NCBI GenBank assembly: GCA_022316685.1
Contig: JAKJHU010000082.1
Span: 310,001 to 374,000 of the forward strand
DNA length: 64,000 bases
Source of the DNA: Progne subis subis
Taxonomy: Eukaryota > Chordata > Aves > Passeriformes > Hirundinidae
Reading direction: 5' to 3'
This document shows, one piece after another, positions 37,414 through 50,451 of the stretch (the stretch's first letter is position 1; every line of letters begins with the position of its first letter). Below the pieces are notes generated by a model. The model was not told the origin of the DNA. It ran no database searches and saw only the letters and a program-made list of their open reading frames with translations. A program made the position numbers and the translations under genes.

Positions 37414-37573
37414 TCCTAGTAAAGAACTGTTACTCCTATTCCCATATCTTTGCCTGAAAGCCCCTAGTTGCAAAATTATAATAATTTGGAGGGAAGGGGG
37501 TTTACAGTCTCCATTCCAAGGGAGGCTCTGTCTTTTCTGGGCAGACAACTGTGTTTCAAAACCAAGATGTACA
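36829..37573 (+). repeat. LTR, inverted partner of 35442-36171
   Basis: It begins TGTATTGGATTATG and ends near TGTACA at 37573. A GATAAAA TATA-like box lies near 37131 and a CTAGTAAAG block near 37415. A 29-base T run (37380-37408) replaces a shorter run in the related copies. It is close to the reverse complement of 35442-36171. The flanks TATAA and GGAAT do not match, so the target-site duplication is lost or the right end is misplaced. It is antisense to CLSTN2. Confidence 0.8.
37380..37408 (+). repeat. 29-base poly-T run within the LTR
   Basis: An uninterrupted T run inside the 36829-37573 LTR. The inverted partner has only a short A run at the matching place (near 35591), so the expansion is private to this copy. 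Confidence 0.9.
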
Positions 37574-40500
37574 GGAATAATTGTTTTCAATTTTCTGGTA
37601 TCTTGCATCTTTCAGCACATTAGGTTATATTTAATTTCTATTTGTTATCCCTTTGTGCGGGGACAGTAACAGTTTCATGAAAACTGTTCCTGAAAGCAAC
37701 AGAAATGTGACAAAAGATTACAATACCATAAATGAGCTATAGGAAACCTGGTCTAGATTGCAGGATTTTGTCCAGCTTCACCTCATGCTATTTAATGAAA
37801 ATACTTTATGGATATTTAGTACTGCGGTGCCATACGTCTGCCTACCCTGATTTGAACAAGGAAGATGTAACTTTACAGAAATCATTATTTGTGACACTAA
37901 AACAACTGCGGTGAAAGGAACCCAACCAAATGTGAACACCCAGGAAGAAGTGTAGCGTGAGCTTTGTGTCCACAGAACTGCAACCAGGCAGAGCCCTGGA
38001 GGGAGGTACAGAACTTGGGGAAGGTGTTGAATATAACAGATTTTCGCTTGGGACAGAAACCCTATAATTGTGTTTAAAAATGTTTTAAACCAAAAATCAA
38101 AGTATCTTCAACTGCAGAATGAGCCATTATGATGTCACGAGTACTGTTATACAGCTTTTCTTGGTAATGCAGTTCTTTACCTACTTGGCAGGACATGATC
38201 ACTCCACTGTTTGGAGATCACGGATGTGAAAACACAGCTGCCATGAAGAGATTTTGTAGCACAACTCTAGAAGTCACTTGACAAAACTCACTAATGAGAA
38301 TTTCTATTTAAAATAACTGATTAGGAATTAATTCATCTCATTGATTTACATTTTTAGGTTGCTCTGGATACAAATAACACTCCAGAGTGGCCTGCTCAGA
38401 AAGCAGATGTCAGCTTGGGTCAAGTTTGTTTCTAAAGTAGCCTCTGGATAGAGAAGAGGCTTTTTTTCTGAAAATGTCCGTATGTGGATCTGGCTGCTGG
38501 TATATTAATGTCCATCATCAGAGAGCAGGGACGCAGCTCCTGGATTTTATGAAGACTTCAGTGCTGTTAGCCCAAGGGACTATTGATTAAAGGAAGGTAT
38601 TTTGGCTTGTGGAGCCTTATTTGCTCTGCCGCACATCAGTCATGTGCTCTTGGCTTTGAGAAACAGGAATAATTTTAGATTGTTTTACATAAGCCTGTTC
38701 TTCCCTGCCCCAGCCCTGCACAGTGGGGGTAATTTGAAGGGAATCTACATTGAAATTTGCTGCACTGAAGTTTTTAATACTGAATTTGCATTAGACTACT
38801 CCAGTCTATATTCATGATTGTTACATAAACAAATGCACAATATTTCAAATTACAAATGCCATTAACTTTTAGGAACTAAGTGCCAATGCCATAAATTGAA
38901 AATCCAAGTATTTATTTGTTCAGGATAACACTGAAGAATAAGAAAAAAAGTCACATATTTTAGCAACATCTCTATTGTAACCAAAGGCTGAGAGTATTCT
39001 CTTTTCTGTCAAAAAATCTCCCATTATTTTACTTCCTGTAGTCATCTAATCTTTACAAATATAGCATTATTTAAAAGAAGATGGAGCAAACCTGCTGGCT
39101 GCCCCTTTGTGGGGAGGTCACAGAGCAACAGATACAGGGAAGAAAGAACATATAAATATCTTCCATTTCTAGTCTCCAGATTTCCTCTTTAACTACTAGA
39201 AATACTCTTGGAAAGCTTTGCGTATTTGATTTTTTTTTTTCCCTAGAAAGAGGTGATTTTTACAGATATTGGCTCAAGCTGCCAAACAACATCATCTACA
39301 TGATTTTCTCCACCTTTAAAAATAAATAGGCATTAAAAAAAATCTCCTTAAGATAAATGTGTATGTTGCAGACAGGTAGAGATATTATAAAGCAAAGACC
39401 TTATGAAATATGGTTCAGGCCCTGCTACTCTAACTAAGCTAGAAGTAGCTTGTAAGTTCCCATAATGAAAAATTTTAAGAATGAGCACAAGAACCTATTC
39501 TTAGACAGAAAAATCAGTTTTCACCTGCATAAACAATGAATCTGTCCCATGAGAATATGTGAAGAAAATATGCAAACATATCTAGAGAGAGAAAATTTGA
39601 TAGACATAAACAATAGCCCTTACTGATCAATGAACTGAGTTTCACTGTATTGCTGACCAATTAGGTTTGACACAGTGTTTTCTGATATTTTCTACAAATA
39701 TGAGTTTTGTGAATAAAGAATTGGCTTTTCTGCATGAGAAAACTGAGTCCCGTCTGCATATTTATAAAAGCATTTATAAATTCCTAAAAGTATTACCTTG
39801 CAGTTAATTTTCAACTTACAGTTAATGGATTAATAATAATTAAGGATTGAAGCCCTATCTACCCAGAAGTTTACTTAAAGACCTACCCAGAGTACATCCC
39901 CTTGCACTTTGTGCTCCTTGACCTGGGGCTGTGCCAGGGAGGTGAAGAGTCACATGTTTGGCGGATGGAAAGGTACAAATTAACAGGAATAAATCATCAA
40001 AAAAACCCCCAAAACCCCAAACCCCGACCAAACCATTTGAGGTTGTTCCTTTTCCTTTTATTGGCTGCCTGGTGTCTAAACCCAGCAGTAACAACCATAA
40101 CAACTACATAAACTGTGAAATAATACTGGGTGATAGAAATACACCATTACCACGTTTGCAAAACTTATTCAATCAATAAAATACCTAAATAAAAAAAAAT
40201 ATAGAAATTAAAAAACATGCATCCATTACATAATTTTCATACAAATCCCAAGCTAATTTGGGGGTACTTAATTTATCTGAGATAACTCCATAAAATGGAA
40301 ACAGAACATTTCTCCAGTGTAAAGAGACCATAATTAATACTATGGAATAAATCATTTGAACAGTAAAATCAGTTAGACTATGTGAGAATAGTTCATTTGT
40401 ATTGCATTTTTTTCAACAAAAATACTTTTCAAAGTACTTGGGTACTAGTACATCCCAAAAAACTGAAACGTGTCTCTGCTCCAAGTGAGGGCTGTGGAAA

Positions 40501-41399
40501 TGGAATCCTGCTATTGCAAACATTTCATTACTAGCTCCTCTAGACCAGAGCTTCTCATTTCACAAAGAAAACCTTTTTTCCTTCTAAATGTCAACCTGCA
40601 AATTTACCTTTAAGTACAACAGCCAAAGTGATTTTTCCTTCTCAAAGATTATGTTTAAAAATTACAGTTATGAAAGTCAAGTTAGTCCTGAATGACACCT
40701 GCATAACACGGTCACATCCAATTGGTTTGTCTGTAATCCAGCCCTTATTTCCATCTTAATTCCTAATAATTAGTGGCATATCTATCTTCCCTGTACACTA
40801 TCAACTGGAGTTTTCTCCATTCCAGACAAGGTATAGATCCTTACAGCCTTTTTCAGAAAATCAAATTGATTCCTACTGAAATGTCACAATATCAAGACAG
40901 GAATCAGCTTTAAATAATGCTTTTCACTTTTCACCAGTGAGGGTGCCTTGGCTCCTGCATGCCACAAAAGCCAATACTGACCCTGGAATAAGATAATCTG
41001 AACAATTCCAGCTCACACTGGCAGAAGTACCTTGCCATGGTGGCTTCAAAAACTTTCTTTTAAGGAATAGTAGGACAATGGCAAATCAGCAGCATTTTTT
41101 TAACCTTCCAGAATATTCTGAGGGACTCATAAGATAATCTATTAGAGTAGAAATTTGTCTTACTTCTTTTTGTCTGGTCTGGTCTTTGTTCTGCCTAGAG
41201 AAGAAGCATAGCAAATGGAAGCAAACATGGGATTATCATCCACTTTGTTAGCGGGCTTGGAATGAGGTAGAAGAAATAGCAGCAGTTTTCCACACCAGTG
41301 CAATAAGCACCCTACTTTCCTTATTGTGAGGTAGAAGGAAAACACCAAAGAAAAGAGATTTAAATAAAAAATTAAAATAGAAAAGCTATTTAACCTTAC
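37574..41399. other. Intronic stretch with no recognised gene
   Basis: This AT-rich part of the 13-kb CLSTN2 intron shows no exon, RNA gene or transposon that I can identify. Only short homopolymers and short unassigned frames are present. Confidence 0.5.
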
Positions 41400-41549
41400 C
41401 TTGCCAGCCTGGTTTGCATACAGGTTTGACATTAACTTGTACCAATACATCTTCTGTTGCATGTTTCTGCCCACAGTCAAAAGCTGTCACCATTATCTCA
41501 TATTGGTGTTGTTTATCATAGCTTAGTTTCTCGGTGTTCCTGATGTTAC
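41400..41549 (-). CDS. CLSTN2: CLSTN2 coding exon: cadherin repeat 2, end (third in window)
   Basis: This 150-base exon encodes about residues 212-262 by human numbering. It starts GNIRNTEKLSYDKQHQYEI, continues MVTAFDCGQKHATEDVL and ends VKPVCKPGWQ plus one base of an Asp codon. It forms the last strands of the second cadherin repeat. The A-x-D-C-G motif recalls the A-x-D-x-G calcium-site motif of cadherins. Two bases complete the Gly codon begun in the previous exon, then 49 full codons, then one base. The acceptor TAG is at 41550-41552 and the donor GTAAGG at 41394-41399, a good match to consensus. The minus-strand frame at 41160-41480 that overlaps it is in another frame and is not real. 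Confidence 0.95.
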
Positions 41550-44344
41550 CTAAGGTTCAATACAAGAAAATATTCAGAGATTCATTCTTTACTGAGCATC
41601 CACAGACTACAACATTTGGGTCCTGTTTCATCAAGTGCTTTGTGACTTTAAGCACTTCGAAGCACATGCGATATGCACAAGCAGGGCAGTTCTGAGAAAC
41701 AGGAAGGATTTTCTTTCAATCCAGTAGAGAAACAAGAAGCTTATAGGCAAATATAAGATGGGAGGGATATCATGTGGGCATGGCATTATCAGAAAACATC
41801 TACTCAACACTCTTCTAAAGTAGGATGGTAAAAGTAATGAGCAGTTACATCTTGACTTGTGAACTATGAGTAGGTATATCCTCCGTTTCCACATTTGCCA
41901 CAATACGTGGCTTTAACAGCCATATTCCTGAGATCCACTACTGAACCTAAGTATCATCCTGCTTTTCAAGAAGCTATTACCCTGTAGGTGAGAGATATTC
42001 TAAAAATAGGAAAAGCCCCAGAATTACCTCCTGCATTACAGTGCTTAGCAGTATTTGATAGGACAGCACTGAGTTATCACATGGAAAAAAAAAAAACCTG
42101 CCACAGCAGGGTTTATCTGCTGAACCTGACACACATATAAAGGTGACAAATTACCTGCTTTGGGAACAAAGACATCAGAACTTTCAGAAGGAAAGGGAAA
42201 GATCTTTCTCTCATTGGTTTCTGGACGACTGGGAGAGCACCATGCAAAATGTATGGGTTTTCTATTAACAAGTTCAGTATTTAAATTCTGTCCATTTCCA
42301 CTGAAATTTACTTTTTGCATAAGTTGAAACTTCATCCTGTTTAATTAATTTCATGCTTTTGCTCAGGGCTGTTTGTTTTACCATCTCTTTCAATGAGGAT
42401 TTTTGTTCTAGAATTCAAGGAACAAACTTTGCAGCATGTGCTATACATAACAACTGCCTGCAAGCAAGGATCTGCAAAATCCAGTTGTTTGTGCTAAATT
42501 TGAAATGGGCAGCCTCAATATCCTGGAATTTAGTCAGATTCAGTGAACTGATCCCCACAGGTGCTGGCCAAAATCTCTTTTGTTAGGCACAAAACGTTAG
42601 GTTTCGGTTTGGGAATTTGGGTTTCATTCTCATTTTTCTTTTCACTTGAGTGAGAGACAGGAGAAAGCAGACAAATGCAGCTTCTTAAAAGAAGTTTTTC
42701 ACTTAAAGCTCCATTAATTTGACAAGTGAAGACTTGCAGGTGTCTCTCTGCTGCACACATTCTTATCTTGTCAGAGACCACCACTTTTCTTCCTACTACC
42801 ACTACTACATTAAAGCCAACTTTAGTAGTTTAATTGAAATGAATGCAAAACTTTCCAGGTCAGACCTGAAGAAACGCTGCTGTTTGCATTTATCACCACC
42901 TCCAGGTTCAAAACCTGTCGCTTAAATAGACCCTGGCATCTGCAGTTACAAGTCAGGCCCAATTTACTGCTGACTCTGAGTTTCTCTTGCTCCCTTTATG
43001 AGCAGGGCACAGAGGAGGACAAGTCCTTTTCATATTTTTATGTCTTGAAAGAAATGGAATGAGCTGATGAAGGCTAATTTGGAAACATGGCAGTGTCCTG
43101 CAGACTGTGGGGTTCTCTCCCTGGAGTACCTCAACTTGGCAGGCATTGTCAGGCCTGCCATGGGCACAGCTCTTTCCTCCCCACAAGAACTGCAACAATG
43201 ACACCAACTACTTTGGTGATTATCACTACTATTTAGTGATTGACAAAACAATCTAATCACCCATTTTAATATCTTGAGTTGCCGCATTAGTGGCTGCCTA
43301 AGACTATTTAATGAAAAACTACCACTCTATATACTTAATTACTGATTTTATGTCTGCTCAGTTCATCTGTCCTTTCTGCATTATATTATTTCTTACATGA
43401 ATCTTTGTATTTCCCTATTTGGTTCTCCTTGGTATTATTTTAGTCTGTGATAAGCAAAGATAATTCCCAAGAAACCAAAATTGTCCAAATTTTCATCAGC
43501 AGATTGTTAGAATCTCTGTGGTATATTAACTGTCCTACAAGTTTTATAAATCATTACAACATATTTACATTTCATTAAATCTATCTTCTGAGTTCGGTAT
43601 TTCATTATGGACATTTCAGATTTGTACTACAAAGATTCTGTTACTCCAGAAGGTTATTTGGATGACTTGCAGATGTTACCCAATAGTTTATTGATTTCCT
43701 AATAACTTTTTTCTCTTTCCTCTGATGCTTTATGATTCCTTGGGCTTTTATAATTTAATCAATGAGATTAAAAATTAGATATAGAAGGTAAGCAATATAA
43801 ATTAAAGTTTTAGAGATGATAGTCTGAAAGTTTCTGTTTACATCTCAGCCATAGACAAAAAAAGTAATTAATAACATTAAAAGGAGGAGATTTTAATTGG
43901 AGAAGTAAGTACATTTCTACATAATTTAAATTAGGCCATACTTTTTTTTTTCAGTCTTCCTAAATACATGCCTTTTCCTGGTAATACCCAGAACTATTTT
44001 CGAACAACAAAAAGCATATCAGTGACTATAGGAATATAAAAAGTCCTTCCTGAGGACAAAGACATTTACATCTCTGTTTCTTCAAGGTCAAGTTTTATGA
44101 TAGATGGATATAGGCATCCCTCTTTTATGGCTCTTCCACCTTACTTTGGAGTAGTCATGAGAATGGGGAAAGACTTGACTGATTTACTATGGCAATTCCC
44201 TCTTAAATTCCACAGTTACTAAATCCATTGATCCCCTTGCCAAAAAGGCTCATTTTTTTTAATAATAATGAAAAGAATCTGTCTTTTAATAAATATAAAA
44301 ATAGCAAATGCAGATGCTCAGCTATAAAGTTTGGCTTTACTCTT

Positions 44345-44989
44345 TGTTGGAGTCCAGGGCATTCCTTTGGTTGCCCTGGAGGGTCAGAGACCTGGGCAGG
44401 GGGGTCTGGGACTCCAGCCCAGAGCTCAGAGAGACACTGGCTTTGATTTCAGTCCATGGGAGAGGCTTCTTGCACTGCAAGAGGGTTTACAGGACACAAG
44501 AGTGTGAAAAATAGTAGTTTAGTATATCACAGGGTGAAAAAACAATAGGGTTGGATTTCTTGTATTGAAGTGAATGGGGACAAGATGGAGAATTTGGGGC
44601 GTTGTCTCCTTCTTCTTCTTTCTTCTTCCCTCACTCCATTTCTGCAGTGACGTTGGCACAAAGTAGTTTGTGAGGATTGGGTCAAAGTAAAGATGACCTT
44701 TTTAGTAATAGTGATAGACATTGGTAATAAATAGTAAATATCAAATATGTAGCCATTAGTATAAAAGATAACGACTGCCCAGTTTGGGGGGAGTCACCAG
44801 ATGTCCGAGCCGCAGCAAACATCTTGCAGGACACTGAGAAAATTGTAAGATAAGAACTAATAAACACGAAGCATGCAACCTTGAAGACTCCGTCTTTTCC
44901 TGCGTTTGGCTCAGAGCTTTGCAGAGGGCAAAAAACACTAAAACCACCTGAATGCGGGGAATTGAAACTCTTTCAGGGAGCCCCCAACA
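44345..44989 (+). repeat. Solo LTR with perfect 6-bp target-site duplication
   Basis: The 645-bp element begins TGTTGG and ends CCAACA, a 6-bp terminal inverted repeat. It is flanked by ACTCTT on both sides (44339-44344 and 44990-44995). TATAAAA is at 44760-44766 and AATAAA at 44859-44864, so U3-R-U5 runs in plus orientation. A 6-bp duplication suits a class II (ERVK-like) insertion. No internal region remains, so two LTRs have recombined to one. It is antisense to CLSTN2. This is the best defined transposon in the window. Confidence 0.93.
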
Positions 44990-47694
44990 ACTCTTCTGGC
45001 AATATGAAGTTTGCATGATTCTTAACGCTGCTCTGGGTACTATAAAGGGGGACCTTGTGAGGTCCTGTACTGTCAAGGCTTTGTAACCTGATAAAACCTG
45101 TACTGTTTGTACAGGTCCCTGTCTCCTCTTCACATTGAACAATCTGAACACGCACTTGTGAAGTGCTCCCCAGAACTCAGCAGTAAATAAGAGTCATCCC
45201 AATTTTTGAGGTGAGACTAGGTCAGAGCGGTGACAGAATTTATATCTATACTTGAGTTCCCAGATCATCTGACCATAATCCCTGACAAACAGAGCACAAG
45301 ATATGTGAATAGAAATGGGTTCTGCTGGCATTCTGACAGATCTGTGCATTGTAGTTTCATGTTTCTGTCACCTGAAAAAAGCCTACACAGTATTGCTGCA
45401 GAAAATGAGACTAATCTGCATGCAATACTACTTGAAAACATATTACACTTTATATCTTTAATCAGAGTTCTTTGCACAGCAAAGCATAAATTTGTCTTCT
45501 GCCTTTACATGACCGTACTTTATGACTCAGAGTTCATTACCTTCCAAGTTGGGCTCATCATATACAAGACTGAATTTTATTAGTGCTATAGTTTCATAAC
45601 ACAAAGTAATTTTATCCACAAGGAAACCACATACCAAGGCCCAGAGCTCCAAAACATAACTGGGAAATTTTATATTACCTTCCCAAAGTGCCTAAGTTAC
45701 AAGGATCTGGGAAATAGTCCCCAGCTGATGATGCTTCCTGTGCCCACCCACTCCTGCCTCCCACGGAGTGGGGGTGATGCAGCCTGTGCACCAACATAGC
45801 TTGCAGGGCTCTCACTGACTCTCTGCAAATCTTCCCCAATGTGTAATATAATTTTTCAAGGCCAAAAAATGCTCCATGCATAGATCTAGGGACAAGAAAT
45901 AAGTTTTACCTAACAAGACAATGACCTGCCAAAAGAAAAAGAGCTGATGGAATAGCTTCATCTTTTTACAGACATATGTTTGGGGTTATTTTCATATGTT
46001 GGTCATGAAAGAAATCCACCATCTGGGGCAGACAATCGCATGTATTCTTCACAATTCACCGCCACCTCCATCTTTTGGGCCCCCCTGCAATATTTAGATT
46101 TGATTTTAAGGTATCTGGTTATCCTCTTTCTGAGCAATGAAGCTCCACATGTAGGTGACTGAAAAGCATAAAAAAATCATAACCTGCAGAAGACACAAGA
46201 ACGGAGATTTGTACTTCACAAGGGCTAAAAAAAACCCTGTTAACAAAATCCTAATTAAAACAGTATTACCGGACAGTCCCAGGCATCTCATACATCTATT
46301 TTAACCACCCCACAGGGAACAGAAATGGGCATGTTTCCAAAGAGTTTGTACCAGAGGAAGTTTATATCAGCTGCCATAAAGAGACATTCTCAGCAGCGTT
46401 GGAACTAAGCAACATATTTCTGTCACTAAATAAAAGTATAGCCATCTATTCTAACTTTGTCTCTAATCCCAGTAGGTTTAAGCAATTACCTATATCTTTA
46501 AAAATTGAAAATTAGACTGCAATTACTGTTGCTTGTGGCAGCACTGTTCTTTTCGTGAATAGATAAAAAATACTAATTGAAATACATGACCAAGAAACTG
46601 CAAGTATTACAACCTTATACCAATTATTCACTGCAGGATTTAAAGTCCCATTTAAATCAAGGATTTTCTCATTGCCTTTGCTGAAAAGCAGGTCCTAGGC
46701 ACACGAGGACAAAGATGTAGCCAAGGACTCCTGACATTTCCCAAGCTTTTGATCATGCCTTTGACTATAAAAAGACATGAACAATCCTGAGACAGCTGCT
46801 CTGTGTGATAGTAGCTGGAAAGGCATGAGCAGTAGAAATGACTGCTCTGTATCACACCAATTTCAGGGTATTCTCTGTCCCTCACTTCTGCCACAAACCC
46901 TGCAGGAAATTATGAGACAACCTGCGATTTCTGGAGGGACCCACCCTCCACATGGAGCCTTGGAAAAAAATGTATTTCAGAGACATGAAGATGAAAAGCT
47001 TCTAAGGAATTGCTTCCTTATAAATACCTCCTTACAAATGCCCACTTTGTAAAAAATCCTTTGTGCAGTTCTCTGGATTCTCAAGAATCCTCAGGGTTGC
47101 TCTACCAGCTGCCCTCATTTACTCAAACACAAACATATTCCTCATGATTGCACTTCTTATACCATACACTTGCTTCCCAGTGTGTGATAATGAGATGGAT
47201 TTTTCCCCAGAGTCATCACAATTTATTGATGTAACAGGTTACTGTCTTCTGATGCTCATCTGTGTATTGTGCAAGAACTTCACTAATACAAATGAATAAT
47301 TTTTGAACAGGGTAAAGAGATTTTATAGAACATCCCAACATAAAAAAGACTGCTTAGAGAAAACAGTAGCTCCAGCCATGCTTTAAATTTACAATTTGGA
47401 CAAAAATCAGATTTAACTTCTAAACTGTGCTCTCCTCCTACAAACAACATGGATTGAATGCTTCTGCTAGGAGAGATAATTCAGAGCACTGCTGGGTATG
47501 TGCACAGGGTGTTTCTTCTGAGGAAACTATTTTGTATTGTCTGAAGCAAGCAGAGAATGGGAGGAATGACCTTCCACACACTTTTCATGCAGCTCAGCCA
47601 CCATTCCCAATCTCAGTTCCATGTTCCTTTGCTGTTCCAGGAAACTGACATACAGGGCCACCAAGGTCAAAAACTGCTGCATATGGAAAAGCTT

Positions 47695-48045
47695 TGTCAC
47701 CCTGGTTTTTCTGAGGTTTTTTTAAAGCCTTCTACTTGTTCATAAGATGGAGTCAGTTTCTTTAGTTTCTGCACAATATTAGGAGGAGTTTTCACTTTTC
47801 TCACACATGGGAACATAAACAAACCTTTTGGTTTTGTTCCCTGTCCTTCGTTTACATATTTCTAGCCTGAAAATAATATAACTGACAGCTGGTCTGGCCA
47901 GTGGGGTGAAAGGTAGTAATCCCAGAAGCCAATCCACAACCAGACCCACAAATGTATAAAAATGTAAGAAATAAACAGGCTCGTGCTTGGAGAGCAACTG
48001 CAGACCTCTTGTCTCTGTGTTATTGCTTTGCATGCCGCTACCACA
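47695..48045 (+). repeat. Solo LTR, same family as 12935-13340
   Basis: The 351-bp element begins TGTCACCCTGG and ends CTACCACA. It shares the whole layout of 12935-13340, including the CACAAATGTATAAAAA box and AATAAAC. TATAAAA starts at 47955 and AATAAA is at 47970-47975. The flanks AAGCTT (47689-47694) and AAACTT (48046-48051) agree at five of six bases, a slightly mutated 6-bp target-site duplication. It is antisense to CLSTN2. Confidence 0.85.
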
Positions 48046-48072
48046 AAACTTAATACGGTTTATTATTTTCCA

Positions 48073-48090
48073 TAAAAAAAAAAAAAAAAA
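48073..48090 (+). repeat. Poly-A run of about 17 bases
   Basis: An A run begins 28 bp after the end of the 47695-48045 LTR, outside the mutated target-site duplication. It is simple sequence. Confidence 0.8.
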
Positions 48091-48654
48091 ATCTACCTTA
48101 GAAAAACAACTAAAACAAACCAACAAAAACTTAAGAAATTATAATAATTCTCCAAAGTACATTTCCTTCCATGATGCAGAATAATGGATCCACTACAGGA
48201 AGCACCACAACTGGGCAGGTCTGTGGACCTGTGATCCTAAAAGCTTTAAGAATCAATAAACATATGCAGAATATTGCATATTTAGGCTCTGCTTCAGGGG
48301 AATGGCACTAGCTGTAATCCAGTGAATAAACCCTGCACTGGGGAATATATGCTGCCTTGGGGAATGCCATCACTTGGATGGGAAACAATTAGGAGACAAT
48401 TAGGAGAATGGACTGAGTGACCAAGAATCATTTTGCTCACCTAAATCTGGTGGCTTAATTCCACAGAACATTACTGTATTGCTTTCTGCTCCAGTGCTAG
48501 ACAAAAAGGATGGAATTGCTCAGTGTGAGGATTCCTTCGTTCTCAGAGATGAGAACAGGATTTTTCTCTGGAGCTCTCTCTCCAGCCAGGTGATCAGCAC
48601 AGGCTCCCAGGCACTGACGGCCCTGCGAGATTGCCCTGCTGTGGCAGCACTCAC

Positions 48655-48863
48655 CATTCCTGTCGATGGCAAAGGGCACATCTGCGGTGACAATCTCGTA
48701 GTTGCAGATCTGGCTATACTGTGGGGAGCAGTCCTCGTCTGTGGCTTCCACCTGCAGGATGCTGTCGTAGATTTTCCCCTCTGTCACTGAGGCCTTGTAA
48801 ATGCTCTCCTTGAATGCTGGGGAGAACTCATTGACATCCTTTACCTGGATATGGACTACTGCC
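48655..48863 (-). CDS. CLSTN2: CLSTN2 coding exon: cadherin repeat junction (second in window)
   Basis: This 209-base exon encodes about residues 142-212 by human numbering. It starts AVVHIQVKDVNEFSPAF, where DVNEFSP is the linker motif between cadherin repeats 1 and 2 (compare D-x-N-D-N-x-P in classical cadherins). It continues through SVTEGKIYDSILQVEATDED, with a D-x-D calcium-type motif, and ends VPFAIDRNG. One base completes a Lys codon, 69 full codons follow and one base is left over. The acceptor TAG is at 48864-48866 and the donor GTGAGT at 48649-48654. The plus-strand frame at 48479-48790 is a shadow of this exon. Confidence 0.96.
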
Positions 48864-50451
48864 CTAAAATAGGCACAGAAAATATCAAAGAGGAAAAATT
48901 AATTTATTGTTGTACCTCACTAAGAGCATCTTTTCAAAACATTTGAAAATACTAACAAAACATATGTAGACAACTATGTAAGCCCCTATTAGAATGAGAT
49001 ATTACTGAATTTTTATGTTTCATTTGCCCAGTTTAATATCTTTATGTGGCAGTAGGTAAAAGTCTATTGCCATGGCTTGTAAGGAGAGGGATGCATGGTG
49101 TTCCCTATTAAAATCTGTCTCTGAAAATGAACCCCAGCAGAAAGCCAGTGACATCATTACAGGGTTAAATAAGCAAAGAGGGAAAAAATCACAGTAGTCT
49201 TCCATATCCACTACCTAAAAACCGTCAGTTTACAAACATTCTCCCATATTAAGTAAGGCTGTCACTTTCTGCTAATCCTAATTATCTAATCCTTCTATTA
49301 GTTACAACACTGTACACGTGGCCCACCAAGGCCTTTGGTATTTAGTGAGTAAACCCTAAAGGCCTTGCTTTGGAAAGATTTGCTTTCTGGTTTGATAGGC
49401 AGGGTGACAGAGGGACACAGATGGAATATTCTGGAGCAATGGCAGAGCCACAGTAAAGGCTGGGACCCCAGGCAGCGTGGCTGAGCATGAGCTGCTAGAC
49501 AAAGTCTGGTGGCCGTGGGCCAGATTTCATTTAGTCAAGACTGGACCAAAATTTTCCACAACTGGATTTCTACCAGATTGTTACTGACATGAGAGAGGGA
49601 AACATAATAAAATTTGATATTGTGAAGCAAAACCTGTTTCTGGAATTTGATGGTCATCTGCTATTGCAGGCTTCCTCCTAAATCTGTATTCTTTTTAAAT
49701 GTCCTGAAAACTTGAGCATGCATTATAGACGTAATTAAATTTTTAACAGTCATGTGTCCTGGATGAGCAAAAGGAAGAATGATTAGTATATATAATTTAT
49801 TATAATGGCTCTCAGCAAAACAAACTATTTGTACAACACTTATAAATCTATGTGAGTTAAATTCGTGTTTAATGACAAATGGTCTGGAGCTTAGTTTTAT
49901 GAATTCAAAGGGAAAAAAGGCAGTGTGTCACCTAAGCTTATTCAGGGAATTGGCTCCACAGTAAAAAGTACCACCTACTGACCTTCAATACACTCCTCTT
50001 CAGAGGACTTCACTTTCTCTAAGACTCACTGGACAAAGGCTGAGGTCAGACACCATTTAAACATGTAACTGCTCAGCTTATGACATACATATACTAAAAA
50101 ACCAGAGTGATTCCCCTTTTCTTACCATTTGAAATGAGATGAGCAGAGAGAAAACCTATTTAAAATTTTCAAATATTAATTGAAAGCCAGCTTCTATTAC
50201 CTGGATGTATTCAACATGAAAGCAAGAATGGAAAATATAAACCAAAACTGAGATGCATTTATCCACTTGAATGTGTGTCCTGTCCAAAGCTTTAACTGAA
50301 GCAAACAAAAATGAATACATTTTCTAATAGGAAAAAGGAATGAAAAAATAGGTGGGATATTGCAACAATAGTTCATATTTGTTTTATTTGCTTTCTACCT
50401 GGAGTGAATGTATGCCAAAGCAAAAATATATTTCTCCTCATTTTCACCCAC
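48864..50451 (-). other. CLSTN2: CLSTN2 intron, 1588 bp
   Basis: This intron lies between the exons at 50452-50647 and 48655-48863. It is AT-rich, with no repeat or gene that I recognise. Confidence 0.9.

Larger units (their letters stand above)
28309..41399 (-). other. CLSTN2: CLSTN2 intron, 13091 bp
   Basis: This is the largest complete intron in the window. It contains a minus-strand CR1 (29071-29530), a 12-bp inverted repeat (31392-31422), a 24-base A run (32633-32656), a GC-rich block of unknown origin (32900-33310) and the inverted LTR pair (35442-36171 and 36829-37573). The rest, including 37574-41399, is AT-rich with no recognised gene. Confidence 0.85.
41550..48654 (-). other. CLSTN2: CLSTN2 intron, 7105 bp
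   Basis: This intron contains two plus-strand solo LTRs, 44345-44989 and 47695-48045. Both carry their polyadenylation signals antisense to CLSTN2. The stretches 41553-44338 and 44996-47688 are AT-rich, with no gene or transposon that I recognise. Confidence 0.85.

Noticed and set aside
48479..48790. 103-codon plus-strand frame
   Set aside because: It is antisense to the CLSTN2 exon at 48655-48863 and owes its openness to that exon.
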